Shown in pieces: positions 9,017 through 16,203 of a DNA stretch of 64,000 nt. The DNA is from DAOTWC01 sp048499435 (lineage in GTDB: Bacteria; Chloroflexota; Anaerolineae; Aggregatilineales; Phototrophicaceae): assembly GCA_048499435.1 (NCBI GenBank), contig JASNZW010000002.1, positions 648,046 through 712,045 of the forward strand, written 5' to 3'. Position numbers and translations under genes: made by a program. Below the pieces are notes generated by a model. It saw nothing but the letters and a program-made list of their open reading frames with translations. It did no database searches and was not told the origin of the DNA. The number at the start of each line of letters is the position of its first letter. Positions within the stretch are counted from its first letter, which is position 1.

Positions 9017-9081
9017 CACTATAACATAAATCGCGCGGGCTGCCCGGCGCGTGTAAAAAATGGCTGATATACGTTATAGTG
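9017..9081. promoter_or_regulatory. Mirror-image divergent promoters (inverted repeat containing both -10 boxes)
   Basis: CACTATAAC at 9017-9025 and GTTATAGTG at 9073-9081 are perfect 9-bp inverted copies. Each contains a TATAGT -10 box, one for the minus-strand unknown gene (start 8973) and one for the plus-strand cupin (start 9112). The -35 regions are weak, consistent with need for an activator. Confidence 0.5.
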
Positions 9082-9111
9082 TGTGTATATCTTGAAACAG
9101 GCGGGCAAAGC

Positions 9112-9456
9112 ATGGCAGACGGTTATTTCATCACCCCTGCTGACGCGCCACAGGTCGAAATGGTGGCGGGCATCCACCGGCGCACGATGGCGATTACCGA
9201 CGAGGCGATGCTGTGCGAGTTTTTTCTGGAGAAGGACGCGGTTGTGCCGCCGCACAGCCACATGAACGACCAGGTAGGCTACATCGCTTACGGCGCGCTG
9301 GAGCTGACGATCGGCGGCCAGAAGCGCGTGCTGCAGCGCGGTGACAGCTACGCCATCCCCGGCGGCGTTGTACACAGCGCGCTGGCGCTGGTGGACACGC
9401 TGGCGCTGGACGTGTTCTCGCCCCCGCGCAACGATTACCGCACAGAAGCGCGCTGA
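9112..9456 (+). CDS. Small cupin-domain protein
   Basis: A 114-residue single-domain cupin_2 protein. The metal-binding pattern is intact: PPHSHMNDQVGYIAYG gives the first His-x-His/Gln cluster, then the G-D turn RGDSYAIPGGVVHSAL gives the last His. Such proteins bind Fe, Mn or Ni and act as small dioxygenases, isomerases or ligand sensors; nothing here fixes the substrate. The ATG at 9112 follows the -10 box TATAGT by about 30 bases. It is transcribed away from an unknown gene at 8335-8973. Confidence 0.88.
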   Translation: MADGYFITPADAPQVEMVAGIHRRTMAITDEAMLCEFFLEKDAVVPPHSHMNDQVGYIAYGALELTIGGQKRVLQRGDSYAIPGGVVHSALALVDTLALDVFSPPRNDYRTEAR

Positions 9457-9463
9457 GCCGTGC

Positions 9464-9469
9464 TACAAT
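9464..9469 (+). promoter_or_regulatory. -10 box upstream of the L,D-transpeptidase gene
   Basis: TACAAT at 9464-9469, just after the cupin stop and about 43 bp from the transpeptidase ATG. No good -35 box is seen. Confidence 0.4.
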
Positions 9470-9512
9470 AGCAGACAGTCGTAATGTCAGGTAAGCAGCG
9501 AGCTTGGGAACG

Positions 9513-11225
9513 ATGGATGAGTCAATCGTAAATGCCCCCCGCAAACGGCACAGCCGGGCGCGCGAGCGCTACAGCCTGCGGCAGCGCCGCCGTGAAACGC
9601 TGACCACCCTGCGCTCGCCGATCAGCGCGCGCATGAACCAGACTTATCACAGCACCGCCCCCTGGCGCGACCGCGCCGCGCTCTATCTGCGCGACGCCGG
9701 CTGGTACGTGCGCAGCACGCCGCTGATCCCGCTGGGCGCGGCGCTGGTGCTGGCGGTGCTGTTCCTGGCGTTCGCCGTGTCGCACGTGGTCAACGGGCGC
9801 ATCTTCCCGAACGTGTGGGCGCTGGGCATCAACCTGGGCGACCTCACCGCCGCTGAGGCTGAAACCGCGCTGCGCGCGGCCTGGGACAACCAGGTGCGCA
9901 TCCGGCTGGCCGACGAGGACCGCGCCTGGACCGCCGCCCCGGCGGACCTGGGCATGGCCTTTGACCCGCGCCCGGTCGTGGAGGCCGCCTTTGGGGTGGG
10001 CATGGCCGGTATCCCGCTGGGCTGGACGCTTGAGCCGCAGATCACGCTGGACTACATCACCGCGCAGAACTACCTGCTTGATCTGGCGCAGCAGGTGCAG
10101 ATCGAGCCGTTCAACGCCGGTTACGCCATGCGCGAGGGCCAGGTTGTGAGCGTCGAGGGCCGCCCTGGCCGCATGATGGATGTGGGCCTGACGATGGAAA
10201 CGCTGACACAGGACCCGCTCGCCGTTGTGCGCCGCCGCCTGCTGCCGCTGCACATGATCCCGCTGCCGCCGGCGGTGGCCGACGCCTCCGCTTACCTGGA
10301 GGAAGCGCGCGCCTTTGCCGCGCAGCCGTTCCAACTGCGCGGATATGACCCGTATCTCGATCAGACAATCGCCTGGGGCACGACGCCAGAGGTCGTGGTT
10401 TCGTGGCTGGAGGCCGGCCCGGACAGCCTGACGCTGCGCGAACAGGCGTTTCTGCCCTTCCTGGAGGCGCAGAACAACTCGCTGGCGGCCAGCGGCACGG
10501 CGGTGCGCTACCTTGACGCGACCGAGACGTCCGAAAAGCTGCGCACGGCCATCAGCCTCAAGAGCAGCGGGGTGGATCTGCGCATCCGCTACCGGCCCAC
10601 CCAGTACACCGTTGTGCGCGGCGACACCGCGACGGCTATCGCCCGCAAGACCGGCATCCCCTTTTACATGATCGAGCAGTCCAACCCTGGCCGCGACCTC
10701 AACGTGCTCGCAATTGGCGACCAGCTCAACCTGCCGTCGCGCGACGTGGCGCTGCCGCTGTCACCGGTCCCCAACAAGCGCATCGTCGTGGACCTGCGCT
10801 CGCAGTCGCTGGTCGCCTACGAGAACGGGCAGCAGGTCTTTAGCTGGCTGATCTCCAGCGGCATGGCCGAAGCGCCGACATCGCCGGGCATCTACCAGAT
10901 ACTCACGCACGACGAAGTCGCCGCCGGCAGCAGCTACACGCTGTGCAACACGCAGGGCTGCGGCCAGTGGCAGATGAACTGGTTCATGGGGATTTACGAG
11001 GTCGTGCCGGGGCTGATGAACGGCTTTCACGGGGCGGTCCTGCTGCCCAACGGCAACTACCTGGGCGGCGGCAACGTCGGCTCGCCTTTCACGTTTGGCT
11101 GCGTGATGTCGCAGGACGACAACGCCCGCCTGCTTTACGAGTGGGCCGACGCCGGCACGATCGTTGAGATTGTCTCCAACGACTACCCGCCGCAGAGCGA
11201 CCTGGCGCGCCAGAGCTTCAGTTGA
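9513..11225 (+). CDS. Membrane-anchored L,D-transpeptidase with LysM domain
   Basis: Probable peptidoglycan crosslinking enzyme of the YkuD family, anchored outside the membrane. The 570-residue protein has a basic cytoplasmic tail (about 65 residues), one transmembrane helix near residues 71-93 (LIPLGAALVLAVLFLAFAV), a peptidoglycan-binding type-4 region, a LysM module at about 361-410 (YTVVRGDTATAIARKTGIP) and the YkuD domain from about 419. The catalytic Cys530 is present, but its motif reads TFGCVMS where the family has S-H-G-C-(I/V)-R, so the residue before Gly is Phe instead of His; His506 in GFHGAVLL is the likely upstream histidine. The ATG at 9513 is preferred over a TTG at 9504. Confidence 0.88.
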   Translation: MDESIVNAPRKRHSRARERYSLRQRRRETLTTLRSPISARMNQTYHSTAPWRDRAALYLRDAGWYVRSTPLIPLGAALVLAVLFLAFAVSHVVNGRIFPNVWALGINLGDLTAAEAETALRAAWDNQVRIRLADEDRAWTAAPADLGMAFDPRPVVEAAFGVGMAGIPLGWTLEPQITLDYITAQNYLLDLAQQVQIEPFNAGYAMREGQVVSVEGRPGRMMDVGLTMETLTQDPLAVVRRRLLPLHMIPLPPAVADASAYLEEARAFAAQPFQLRGYDPYLDQTIAWGTTPEVVVSWLEAGPDSLTLREQAFLPFLEAQNNSLAASGTAVRYLDATETSEKLRTAISLKSSGVDLRIRYRPTQYTVVRGDTATAIARKTGIPFYMIEQSNPGRDLNVLAIGDQLNLPSRDVALPLSPVPNKRIVVDLRSQSLVAYENGQQVFSWLISSGMAEAPTSPGIYQILTHDEVAAGSSYTLCNTQGCGQWQMNWFMGIYEVVPGLMNGFHGAVLLPNGNYLGGGNVGSPFTFGCVMSQDDNARLLYEWADAGTIVEIVSNDYPPQSDLARQSFS

Positions 11226-11457
11226 GCTGTGCACGTTTGTGCAGCTTGCATGAATTTAGCGGCGGCGCAGCGGGCGCGCGCCGCTTGGCGGGCAGCCGCG
11301 GCAGGCTCAATTATCAATGGTTCGCCAATGTTATGTTCGGAACGGCCGCTGAAAAGCGGCTGTAAACGGGCGCGCTGTCGAACAAAGACTGGTTTGCGGC
11401 TTGCGCGATCATCGAAAATCGCTGCCCCGACGCGGACAGACGCGCTGGGGGCAATAT
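11226..11457. other. Non-coding stretch between transpeptidase and candidate small RNA
   Basis: No credible coding frame. It holds an imperfect hairpin right after the transpeptidase stop and a GCCGCT/AGCGGC stem closed by a GAAA tetraloop at 11345-11360; neither is followed by a T-run. Base composition is more A+T rich than the surrounding genes. Confidence 0.5.
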
Positions 11458-11485
11458 TTGACTTCACGCCGGAATCTTATATACT
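11458..11485 (+). promoter_or_regulatory. Near-consensus promoter of candidate small RNA
   Basis: TTGACT at 11458-11463, 16-bp spacer, TATACT at 11480-11485. No open reading frame follows before the terminator at 11571. Confidence 0.65.
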
Positions 11486-11491
11486 GTTAAG

Positions 11492-11605
11492 CAGATAGTT
11501 ATATGTGAGGCCGGCTAAAAAAACCTTATTAAAGAGACCCTTCTTTAATTTGGCCTCACATCGAACCCACCAGACGCCCTGCCCCCCAGGGCGTCTGTTG
11601 TTTTA
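11492..11605 (+). ncRNA. Candidate small non-coding RNA, about 110 nt
   Basis: A complete transcription unit without a gene: promoter at 11458-11485, then an extended hairpin and a strong terminator. The hairpin has outer arms ATGTGAGGCC (11503-11512) and GGCCTCACAT (11552-11561), and an inner stem TTAAAGA/TCTTTAA (11529-11535 with 11542-11548) closing a GACCCT loop, with A-rich internal bulges between. It cannot be a leader because the next gene (MFS transporter) is convergent. No known RNA family is recognised; a long bulged hairpin loosely recalls 6S RNA but is too short for it. Confidence 0.55.
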
Positions 11606-11608
11606 TGT
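11571..11608 (+). terminator. Rho-independent terminator of the candidate small RNA
   Basis: Perfect 11-bp stem CAGACGCCCTG / CAGGGCGTCTG with a CCCCC loop, followed by TTGTTTTATGTTTT on the plus strand. Confidence 0.85.
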
Positions 11609-11609
11609 T

Positions 11610-13232
11610 TTAGCTGCCCAGCTCAGCGGAAGCGGGCGTGGGGGCTGCGTCCGCCGCGGGGGTGGCGGTGCGGCCCAGGCGCAGCGCGGGAAGCAGCGCC
11701 AGCGCGCAGGCCGCCGCGCCGATCAGCCCCAGCTCCGCCAGCACGCGCACCGTGATCGCGGCGTAGGCGTCAGCCGCCTGCAGCGGGTCTGCCAGCCCGC
11801 CGAACTGCGCGGTGGCCAGCGCGTTGACGCGCTGGAGCGCGATCGTCGTCAGCGCCGACACGCCCACCGTCATGCCGATCAGCCGCAGGATGATCACCAG
11901 CGCCGACGCGACGCCGCGCTCGCGGTCCGGCGCGGCGTTGATCACCGAGGCGCTGAGGGGCGAGAACGTCAGCCCCAGCCCGACGCCGATCAGCGCCATC
12001 TGCGCCGCGATCAGCGCGTCAGGCGTCGTCAGCGTCCACGTCTGCCACAGCAGCAGATAGCCAGCGATCGCCAGCCCCAGGCCGAGCAGCGTAGTGGCGC
12101 GAAAGCCGATGCGGTCGCCCAGCCAGCCGCCAGGGACCGCCGCCAGCGCCATCGGCACTGTCAGCGCCGACAGCAGCAGCCCCACCTGGAGCGCCGCCTG
12201 CGTCAGGGTGGAGGCGTCTTCCTGGCGCACGTTGACCAGGATCGGCACGCTCACCAGGCCGATCACCAGCGAGAAGCCGACGAACAGGTTCACCAGCAGC
12301 CCGGCGGACAGGCTGCGCTGGCGGAACAGCTTCAGGTTGAGCAGCGGGTCGCGCACCCGCCGCTCAACCGCGATAAACGCGGCGAAAAACAGCGCCGCCA
12401 GCAGCATCAGCGGACCGAAATAGGCGGGCAGCGCGGCCAGCTCGTTGAAGCCGCCGGCGCTGGCGGAGATGTCTGCGCTGGCCCCCAGGCCGACGTTGAG
12501 GCTGATCAGCGCGGCGATAATCAGCGCCGTCCCGGCGAAGTCGAAGCGGCCGGGCGCGCGCTGCTGCGGCACGTGGCGCAGCGCCCACAGCACCAGCCCG
12601 ATCGTGAGCAGCGTCAGCGGCACGTTGATCCAGAACAGCCAGTGCCAGTGGACAAACTGCACCAGGATGCCGCCGTAGAGGTGGCCCAGCACCCAGCCCA
12701 GCGTGTCCACCGCGCCGACCAGCCCCAGCGGGCGGGCGCGCCGCGCCGGCGGGAACAGGTCGCCCACCAGCGCCAGGCTCACCGGGACCAGCGCGCCGGC
12801 CCCCAGCGCCTGCACCACGCGCCCGATGATGAGCGCCTGCAGGTGCACGTAGGCGATGTCGGGCCGCTGGCCCAGGCGGCGGTAGACGCTGTAGAGAAAC
12901 TGTGTGGGCCAACCGCCGGCGGTCGCCACCAGGATGGAGCCGATGATAAACACCAGCAGGCAGGCGACATACACGATGCGCCGCCCCAGCAGGTCGCTGA
13001 CGCGGCCCATAAACGTCAGGCTGACGGTGTAGGCCAGCAGATAGCCGCTGAGAATCCAGGCGGCGTCGTCCAGCGCCGTTTGCAGCGGCAGCTCCAGCTC
13101 GATAATCAGCTCTGGCAGAAACGCCGACACCACCGTCAGGTCAAGCGAGCCAATGAACACCGGGATGCAGATAACCGCCAGCACCAGCCAGGGGTTGATT
13201 TTGTGCGGCGCGCGCGCGGCGGGGCTGCTCAT
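11610..13232 (-). CDS. MFS efflux transporter, DHA2 (14-TM, EmrB/QacA) type
   Basis: Proton-coupled exporter of the major facilitator superfamily. The 540-residue length and about 14 hydrophobic segments fit the DHA2 group. Motif A is GRVSDLLGRRIVYVACLL after TM2, and an early SLDLTVVSAFLPELIIEL gives the typical family D1 segment in TM1. Its ATG overlaps the stop of the upstream lipoprotein gene by ATGA, so the two are translationally coupled. The pairing with an LppX/LprG-like lipoprotein parallels the mycobacterial lprG-P55 operon and suggests export of a lipid or amphiphile; that is inference. Multidrug efflux is the default alternative. Confidence 0.9.
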   Translation of the reverse strand: MSSPAARAPHKINPWLVLAVICIPVFIGSLDLTVVSAFLPELIIELELPLQTALDDAAWILSGYLLAYTVSLTFMGRVSDLLGRRIVYVACLLVFIIGSILVATAGGWPTQFLYSVYRRLGQRPDIAYVHLQALIIGRVVQALGAGALVPVSLALVGDLFPPARRARPLGLVGAVDTLGWVLGHLYGGILVQFVHWHWLFWINVPLTLLTIGLVLWALRHVPQQRAPGRFDFAGTALIIAALISLNVGLGASADISASAGGFNELAALPAYFGPLMLLAALFFAAFIAVERRVRDPLLNLKLFRQRSLSAGLLVNLFVGFSLVIGLVSVPILVNVRQEDASTLTQAALQVGLLLSALTVPMALAAVPGGWLGDRIGFRATTLLGLGLAIAGYLLLWQTWTLTTPDALIAAQMALIGVGLGLTFSPLSASVINAAPDRERGVASALVIILRLIGMTVGVSALTTIALQRVNALATAQFGGLADPLQAADAYAAITVRVLAELGLIGAAACALALLPALRLGRTATPAADAAPTPASAELGS

Positions 13233-13957
13233 GATACCGGGGCGTCCAGGTGGACGGGCGCGTCGTAGTCGTAGATGTCCACCGTCCAGGTGGTCGGCGT
13301 CGGGGATTGTTCGGTGGCGGTGTCGGACTGGACGATCACGAAGCGCGCCGGCAGGCCGGTGTCGCGGTGGATGAAAACGTCCACCAGCGTCGGGCCTGAT
13401 GCTTCGATCAGCCCGGCCAGCAGCGCGCTGATGTCGCGTCCGTCGGCCACGCCGCTGATCCGGTACACGGGCGTGCCGTCCTCCAGCGTTTCAGCGCCCA
13501 TGTAGGCCAGCTCGTGCACGGAGTCCAGCGCGGCCTGGAAGCCGGCCTGCTCAGCGATGAGGACCTGCGGGTTAAACCCGACGGCGAACGGCGTGTTGAG
13601 CCAGGCCCCGCCGGTGAGGATCGTGTTGCGGAACCACTGGTCCTCGCCGCGCGCGAAGATGTCCACGTCAGCGGTGAGGCCGGCGGCGATCAGGCTGACG
13701 GTGGCCTGCAGCGTGTCGGGCGCGGCGTACTGGGCGGTGGCGCGGCGAAAGGTCACGCGCCCCAGGCCAGTGTCAACATCATAGGGCGCGCCGGTGCGCT
13801 CGACAGCCATGCGGAACGACTGGCTGGCGCGGATACCGGCGGCGGCCTGGGCGACCAGCGCGGCGGGGTCCGGCGGGGTTTCGGTGGCGGGCGCGCCGCC
13901 GCAGGCAGCGGTGGTCAGGGCGGCCAGCAGCACACACACAAGAGGCAGATAACGCAC
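13229..13957 (-). CDS. LppX/LprA/LprG-like lipoprotein
   Basis: Secreted lipid-anchored protein of 242 residues. The signal peptide MRYLPLVCVLLAALTTAAC ends in a lipobox with Cys19. The mature protein starts with a Pro/Thr-rich linker, then an LppX_LprAFG-like fold: ASQSFRMAVERTG at the start, ATVSLIAAGLTADVDIFARG, and a C-terminal FIHRDTGLPARFVIVQSD. GTG at 13957 is chosen because GGAAGGAT lies 8 bases upstream; a GTG at 13975 is the alternative. Family members in mycobacteria have a lipid-binding pocket and hand lipids to an MFS pump. Here the next gene, overlapping by four bases, encodes an MFS exporter. Family call is from motifs, not a search. Confidence 0.78.
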   Translation of the reverse strand: MRYLPLVCVLLAALTTAACGGAPATETPPDPAALVAQAAAGIRASQSFRMAVERTGAPYDVDTGLGRVTFRRATAQYAAPDTLQATVSLIAAGLTADVDIFARGEDQWFRNTILTGGAWLNTPFAVGFNPQVLIAEQAGFQAALDSVHELAYMGAETLEDGTPVYRISGVADGRDISALLAGLIEASGPTLVDVFIHRDTGLPARFVIVQSDTATEQSPTPTTWTVDIYDYDAPVHLDAPVS

Positions 13958-14026
13958 GCGGTCATATCCTTCCACGACAGCAGGACGCGGTTTAACAGCT
14001 CGATATACCTGTACGAAGGTGGTCCA

Positions 14027-14605
14027 TCAGGGTTGCTGCGGCGGGCTGGCGCTGTGGCGGTCTTTCGGCTGATATGGGACGTAGCGATAGGGGACCGCGC
14101 GAGCGACCTGCGCCATGACCGCGCGAAAATTTTCCTCCGGCGGCAGCAGCGAATCGACCGGCAGGGCGTTCGCGCCCCAGGGTTGATAGTAGGCGCGCAT
14201 CCGCAGCACGGCGTCCCAGCCCACCGGCCGCCAGCCCGGCACATACTGCACGCGCTGTTCCATGCGTTCCTGCCAGATGGCGTCGTCGGAGCAGTAGCAG
14301 TAGACAGCGCAGAAGCGGGCGCTGTGGCGGGCCGCGATCTCGCTGGCGACGGTGCGGAAATGGTCCAGCGGGAAGGTGGCGTCCAGGATAACGCTCACGC
14401 CCAGGTCAAGCTGTTCGTCGGCCATGTCGAGGATGATGTAGTAGCCATCGCCGGTGTTCTCATCCACCAGGTGATGGTCGCGCAGCACACGCTGCACCCG
14501 GTCCTTAGAGAACACGGGCAGGCGCAGCGCGCGCGCCACCATGCGCGCCAGCGTTGTCTTGCCGCTGCCCGGCATTCCCGTGAACAGAATCAGCGTTGGG
14601 TCCAC
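14027..14605 (-). CDS. P-loop kinase of the AAA_33 type
   Basis: A 192-residue nucleotide-dependent kinase-like protein. Walker A is FTGMPGSGKTTLA near the N-terminus; KDRVQRVLRDHH and VSVILDATFPLDHFR (Walker B-like strand with Asp) follow, and a lid region with Cys-rich CAVYCYCSDD and paired arginines. The set fits the AAA_33 / zeta-toxin-like / polynucleotide-kinase-like group, which phosphorylates small molecules, sugars or nucleic acid ends. The substrate cannot be told. GTG start at 14605 with GGGGAT just upstream; a TATAAT -10 lies at 14638-14643 (minus strand). No antitoxin gene is adjacent. Confidence 0.85.
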   Translation of the reverse strand: MDPTLILFTGMPGSGKTTLARMVARALRLPVFSKDRVQRVLRDHHLVDENTGDGYYIILDMADEQLDLGVSVILDATFPLDHFRTVASEIAARHSARFCAVYCYCSDDAIWQERMEQRVQYVPGWRPVGWDAVLRMRAYYQPWGANALPVDSLLPPEENFRAVMAQVARAVPYRYVPYQPKDRHSASPPQQP

Positions 14606-14637
14606 AGCGCCATCCCCGGCCAGTTCTAAGCACGCCT

Positions 14638-14643
14638 ATTATA
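14638..14643 (-). promoter_or_regulatory. -10 box of the P-loop kinase gene
   Basis: Perfect TATAAT on the minus strand, about 33 bp from the GTG start. No clear -35. Confidence 0.5.
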
Positions 14644-14692
14644 CCGCGCCGGCGCCAATTAAACCGGGGTGAGAATGGCCGCCGCTGGCGGC

Positions 14693-15622
14693 TCAACCGC
14701 CGCCGCTGGCCTGTTCGACCGCCGCAGGCTGGCGCAGGCGGGGCAGCCGCCTGATGTTGGCGATGCCAATGCCGACCATGATCAGGGCCGCGCCCAGCAG
14801 CAGCGCCAGCCCGACTGTTTCCTGTAAAAAGAGCACGCCCAGCACCACTCCCACCAGCGGCACGATATACGTCACCATGGCGGCGCGCGCCGCGCCCAGT
14901 TCGCGCACAATGTAGTAGAAGAACAAGTAGGCGACAAATGTGTTAAGCAGGCCCAGCGCCACTGTCGCGCCGATAGTCAGCGGCGCGAGCGTGTTCAGCG
15001 GCGTAAAGCCCGGCGCGGTCAGCAGCGCGAAGGGCGCGGTGACGACCGCCGCCGTCAGCAGCGTGCTGCCGGCGACCACAATCGGCCACACGTCGTTCTG
15101 GATCAGGCGGCGGCTGTAGGACGTGAAGAAACCGTAAAACAGCGACGCCACCACAATCGCAAGCTGGCCCGTCAGGTGGCCGGCGAATATATCGCCGCCC
15201 TCGCTGAACAGCACCATCACGCCGACGAAGCCGGTCAGCAGGCCGATCACCCGGCGCCGCGTGATGCGCTCGTCGGCGAAGGTGAAGTGCGCCACGACCA
15301 GCGCGAACAGCGCCGCGGTGGACTGCAGCACCGCCGCCGTTCCGCTCTCCACGGTCTGTTCGCCCCAGGTGATCAGTGTGAAGGGGATGACCACGTTGCC
15401 GATGCCCAGGATGATCAGGCCGCGCAGGGTGGGCCAGTCGCGCGGGATAGGCACGCGGCGCGCCGCGATCACCAGCGCCATGCCCGCCGCGCCGATGGCG
15501 GTGCGGATGAACACCACTTCGACCGGGCGCAGTTCCTGCACGCTCAGCCGGATGAACATGAACGACGACCCCCAGATCAGCCCCAGCGCCCAGAACGCAA
15601 TCCACGCCTGCCGTTTTTTCAC
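14693..15622 (-). CDS. EamA/DMT family transporter
   Basis: Ten-helix drug/metabolite-type permease, 309 residues, with two EamA repeats. The first repeat starts AWIAFWALGLIWGSSFMFIR, a typical opening, and each half ends in a conserved EamA pattern (TVESGTAAVLQSTAALFALV; LLFLQETVGLALLLGAALI). GTG at 15622 is preferred to the ATG at 15649 because AAGGGGGCG precedes it and because the promoter at 15659-15687 would start transcription almost on top of the ATG. Substrate unknown; amino acids and metabolites are common in the family. Confidence 0.9.
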   Translation of the reverse strand: MKKRQAWIAFWALGLIWGSSFMFIRLSVQELRPVEVVFIRTAIGAAGMALVIAARRVPIPRDWPTLRGLIILGIGNVVIPFTLITWGEQTVESGTAAVLQSTAALFALVVAHFTFADERITRRRVIGLLTGFVGVMVLFSEGGDIFAGHLTGQLAIVVASLFYGFFTSYSRRLIQNDVWPIVVAGSTLLTAAVVTAPFALLTAPGFTPLNTLAPLTIGATVALGLLNTFVAYLFFYYIVRELGAARAAMVTYIVPLVGVVLGVLFLQETVGLALLLGAALIMVGIGIANIRRLPRLRQPAAVEQASGGG

Positions 15623-15658
15623 AGCGCCCCCTTCAGCCCCCCGAAACATACGTTCGCA

Positions 15659-15687
15659 AGGATAGGGTATCTGCCCGGCGCTGTCAA
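15659..15687 (-). promoter_or_regulatory. Promoter of the EamA transporter gene
   Basis: On the minus strand TTGACA (15687-15682), 17-bp spacer, TATCCT (15664-15659). The -35 is perfect. Confidence 0.75.
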
Positions 15688-15748
15688 CGAGTCCGTAGGG
15701 CCAATCGGCGGCGCGGGCCGCTTCCCGCGCTGCGGCGATTTCTGATGG

Positions 15749-15775
15749 TTGCGTATTTGCGTTGTGTGTTATGAT
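15749..15775 (+). promoter_or_regulatory. Likely promoter of the permease remnant and the following small gene
   Basis: TTGCGT at 15749-15754 and TATGAT at 15770-15775 with a short 15-bp spacer; transcription would start about 30 bp before the remnant ATG at 15813. Confidence 0.45.
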
Positions 15776-15812
15776 TTCGCGTCAAATCAGCGCTATCGCG
15801 AGATCAGGTTAC

Positions 15813-15896
15813 ATGTCAAAGCATATCCTGAGACGGCTGCTGCAGGGGATTCCGACGTTCTTCGGGGTGACGGCGGCAGCGGGAAAGGGAAACTAA
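15813..15896 (+). pseudogene. Remnant of an oligopeptide/dipeptide ABC permease gene (DppB/OppB N-terminus)
   Basis: The frame reads MSKHILRRLLQGIPTFFGVT and then seven unrelated residues before a stop. The first 20 residues match the very characteristic N-terminus of DppB/OppB-type permeases (basic RRLLQ-IP, then start of TM1), but the next part of TM1 and the remaining roughly 300 residues are gone. The junction is near 15872. The old promoter and ribosome site now lead straight into the next gene, whose GTG starts 1 base after this stop, so the leftover may act as a translated leader. A genuine 27-residue leader peptide is the alternative. Confidence 0.55.
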
Positions 15897-15897
15897 C

Positions 15898-16188
15898 GTG
15901 TACGGAACGATCGCCTTGCTGCGGGTCCTGCCGGGCCAGGAAGTGGCGCTGCTGGCTGAGGTGCGCGCTGAGGATCTGGAAGCGCACATGCCGGGGCACG
16001 TCGCGCAGTACGTCTACCGGGCGGACGCCGACCCGCATTGTTACTGGCTGGTGGTCCTGTTCGAGAGCCGCGAAGCCTATCACGCCAACGCCGCCAGCCC
16101 GGAACAGCACGCGCGCTATCTGCGGCTGCGCGCGCTGCTGACGGCGGAGCCGGAGTGGCACGACGGCGAAATTGTCTACGCGCGGTGA
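15898..16188 (+). CDS. Small dimeric alpha-beta barrel protein, ABM-like
   Basis: A 96-residue protein with the layout of antibiotic-biosynthesis-monooxygenase-type ferredoxin folds: beta strand YGTIALLRVLPGQEVALLAE, helix, central strand CYWLVVLFESREAYHANA and C-terminal helix. Family members are small oxygenases, heme-degrading enzymes or unknown. Specific catalytic residues are not evident. GTG at 15898 has GGGAAAGGGAAAC upstream and overlaps the tail of the permease remnant region, suggesting that this gene took over the promoter after a deletion. The convergent gene ends 15 bp beyond. Confidence 0.75.
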   Translation: MYGTIALLRVLPGQEVALLAEVRAEDLEAHMPGHVAQYVYRADADPHCYWLVVLFESREAYHANAASPEQHARYLRLRALLTAEPEWHDGEIVYAR

Positions 16189-16203
16189 GCGCGGCGCGTC
16201 AGA

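Noticed and set aside
11505..13268. Plus-strand open frame (587 codons) opposite the MFS gene
   Set aside because: Gln/Arg-rich antisense shadow; the MFS reading has 14 helices and motif A. It would also cancel the small RNA terminator.
14027..14605. Zeta-type toxin
   Set aside because: The P-loop kinase fold is similar, but there is no small antitoxin gene beside it and the gene has its own promoter, so a toxin call is not supported.
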